The notes under the pieces are model-generated. The model ran no database searches. It saw only the letters and a list, made by a program, of their open reading frames with translations, and was not told where the DNA came from. Positions 63,156 to 64,000 of a stretch of 64,000 nucleotides of DNA are shown here, one piece after another; position 1 is the first letter of the stretch, and each line of letters begins with the position of its first letter. Source of the stretch: CAKKQX01 sp963734595 (GTDB lineage: Bacteria > Pseudomonadota > Gammaproteobacteria > Burkholderiales > SG8-41); NCBI GenBank assembly GCA_963734595.1, contig CAVTHV010000007.1, positions 6,449 to 70,448 of the forward strand. Reading direction: 5' to 3'. A program made the position numbers and the translations under genes.

Positions 63156-64000
63156 CGTGATAGCAACGCCTATTTTCAATGCTTAAGCCAATGCGAGTAC
63201 CCGAGCAACCTGGTTTTTGATCCCAATCTGTCCGCTGAAGAATTGCGCGGCTTTTCGCGCACAGTAGCTGAGATCGAATGGCTGCTACTGATCCTGGTTC
63301 TGCTCTATCAGGCGGTGCTCGCACCCGGCGGGGAAACATCCGCCGCTCTTGCCATGGCGATGTTCTTCTTCGCAGCGTTCATACTTGGCTTTCATTACGC
63401 CAATTTTTATCGCAAAGAAACATACTGGAAACTCGCGATCGAAATCTGGGCAATGGTCGTCTTCATCACTTGGGTATTGACGTATACGGGACGGCTGGAA
63501 AGCCCGCTGCTCAATCTCTATCTGCTGGTCATCATCACCGGCGCGCTAACGCTAGGAAAGCTCTCCACGCTGATGCAGATGGCGTTGATTGCGGCCTGCT
63601 ATGTCTGGCTCGGATATCCAGTGCGCATCGGATTATCCATCACCTCGTATCTGACCACCCTGGCAACGCAACTTGCTCCGCTGCTACTGGTCGCCTATAT
63701 CACGACCATGCTTTCGGCCGACATCCGCCGAGCAATGATACAGATCAAGCTGCTGGCGGAGACCGACGATCTTACCGGCACGCTAAACATGCGCGCTTTC
63801 AATATGGTCTCGGAGCGCATTTTCAGGCAATCCACGCGCTACTCGCACCCTTTCAGCGTGTTGATGATCGATTCCGACAGCCTAAAATCGATCAATGATA
63901 CCCACGGTCACGAAGCCGGCAACCGCCTCCTGAAAATGATCGCACAGTGTATTCAGAACCAGTTGCGGGATACCGACTACGTCGCACGTTACGGCGGAGA
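63156..64000 (+). CDS. membrane-anchored diguanylate cyclase (GGDEF), 3' end missing
   Basis: The forward frame is open from just after the TGA at 63153-63155 to the window end. Hydrophobic segments IEWLLLILVLLYQAVLAP, AMAMFFFAAFILGFHY, WAMVVFITWVLTY and LLNLYLLVIITGAL form the sensor part. From about 63740 comes the GGDEF start: LLAETDDLTGTLNMRAF, FSVLMIDSDSLKSINDTHGH (I-site-distal and metal-binding Asp) and DTDYVARYGGE, where the window ends at the GGDEF signature. The start is unclear: TTG 63243 is the first usual start in frame, ATG 63354 would lose the first helix, and a frame error upstream is possible. Confidence 0.88.

Overview
The window looks like chromosomal DNA of a high-GC betaproteobacterium. 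Supporting signs are the exbB-exbD-lpxK-Trm112-kdsB-adk run, two Bug-type (TctC-like) solute receptors plus a tctBA pair, PPi-dependent phosphofructokinase beside a membrane pyrophosphatase, and the queG-tsaE-amiC and mutL-miaA housekeeping pairs. No rRNA, tRNA, phage, transposase or CRISPR array was recognised. Two genes run off the edges: an ornithine cyclodeaminase-like gene on the left and a diguanylate cyclase on the right.

Layout. 0-7 kb: small-molecule/acyl-CoA catabolism (cyclodeaminase homologue, Bug receptor, two odd alpha/beta hydrolases, enoyl-CoA hydratase, OB-fold protein plus thiolase-like pair). 7-9.4 kb: stress and small proteins (GlsB-like membrane protein, exported MsrB, GNAT, DUF2127). 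9.4-24.5 kb: queG/tsaE/amiC, pntAB with a remnant of a second pntA, a 3-hydroxyisobutyrate dehydrogenase-like/HpcH aldolase pair, mutL, miaA, UspA, a degenerate EAL protein, a PEP-mutase-family enzyme and a nitronate monooxygenase. 24.6-27.1 kb: three small exported Pro/Tyr- or Gly-rich proteins and a PAP2 phosphatase. 27.1-38.7 kb: xseA, exbBD, lpxK, kdsB, adk, PPi-PFK, H+-PPase, gamma carbonic anhydrase and ParA-like genes. 38.8-44.7 kb: glpK, TauE/SafE exporter, aldo/keto reductase, MFS, ubiX. 44.9-57.2 kb: tctAB, hydroxyacid dehydrogenase, LVIVD protein, second Bug receptor, hydrolases, CoA transferase, thiol dioxygenase, enoyl-CoA hydratase and quinone oxidoreductase, probably catabolic. 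57.3-64 kb: an HD/PDE-like hydrolase, a giant coiled-coil AsmA-like membrane protein, htpX and the diguanylate cyclase.

Two properties cut across the window. First, many otherwise intact conserved genes carry single-base frameshifts, mostly +1. They cluster at about 1-24.5 kb and 43.7-62 kb, while 24.6-43.6 kb appears clean. Consensus errors are the simplest explanation, so I annotate these genes as whole loci with the shift position. Second, the intergenic spaces carry several families of low-complexity repeats built from 6-9 nt units (GGATTA/AATCCTGT, CTCTGTGT, CTTGGCGT, GGGTAAT, GGGATGA, ACCAGTG), often as two arms of an 80-220 nt inverted repeat touching stop or start codons. This repeat system is the most distinctive non-genic structure here.
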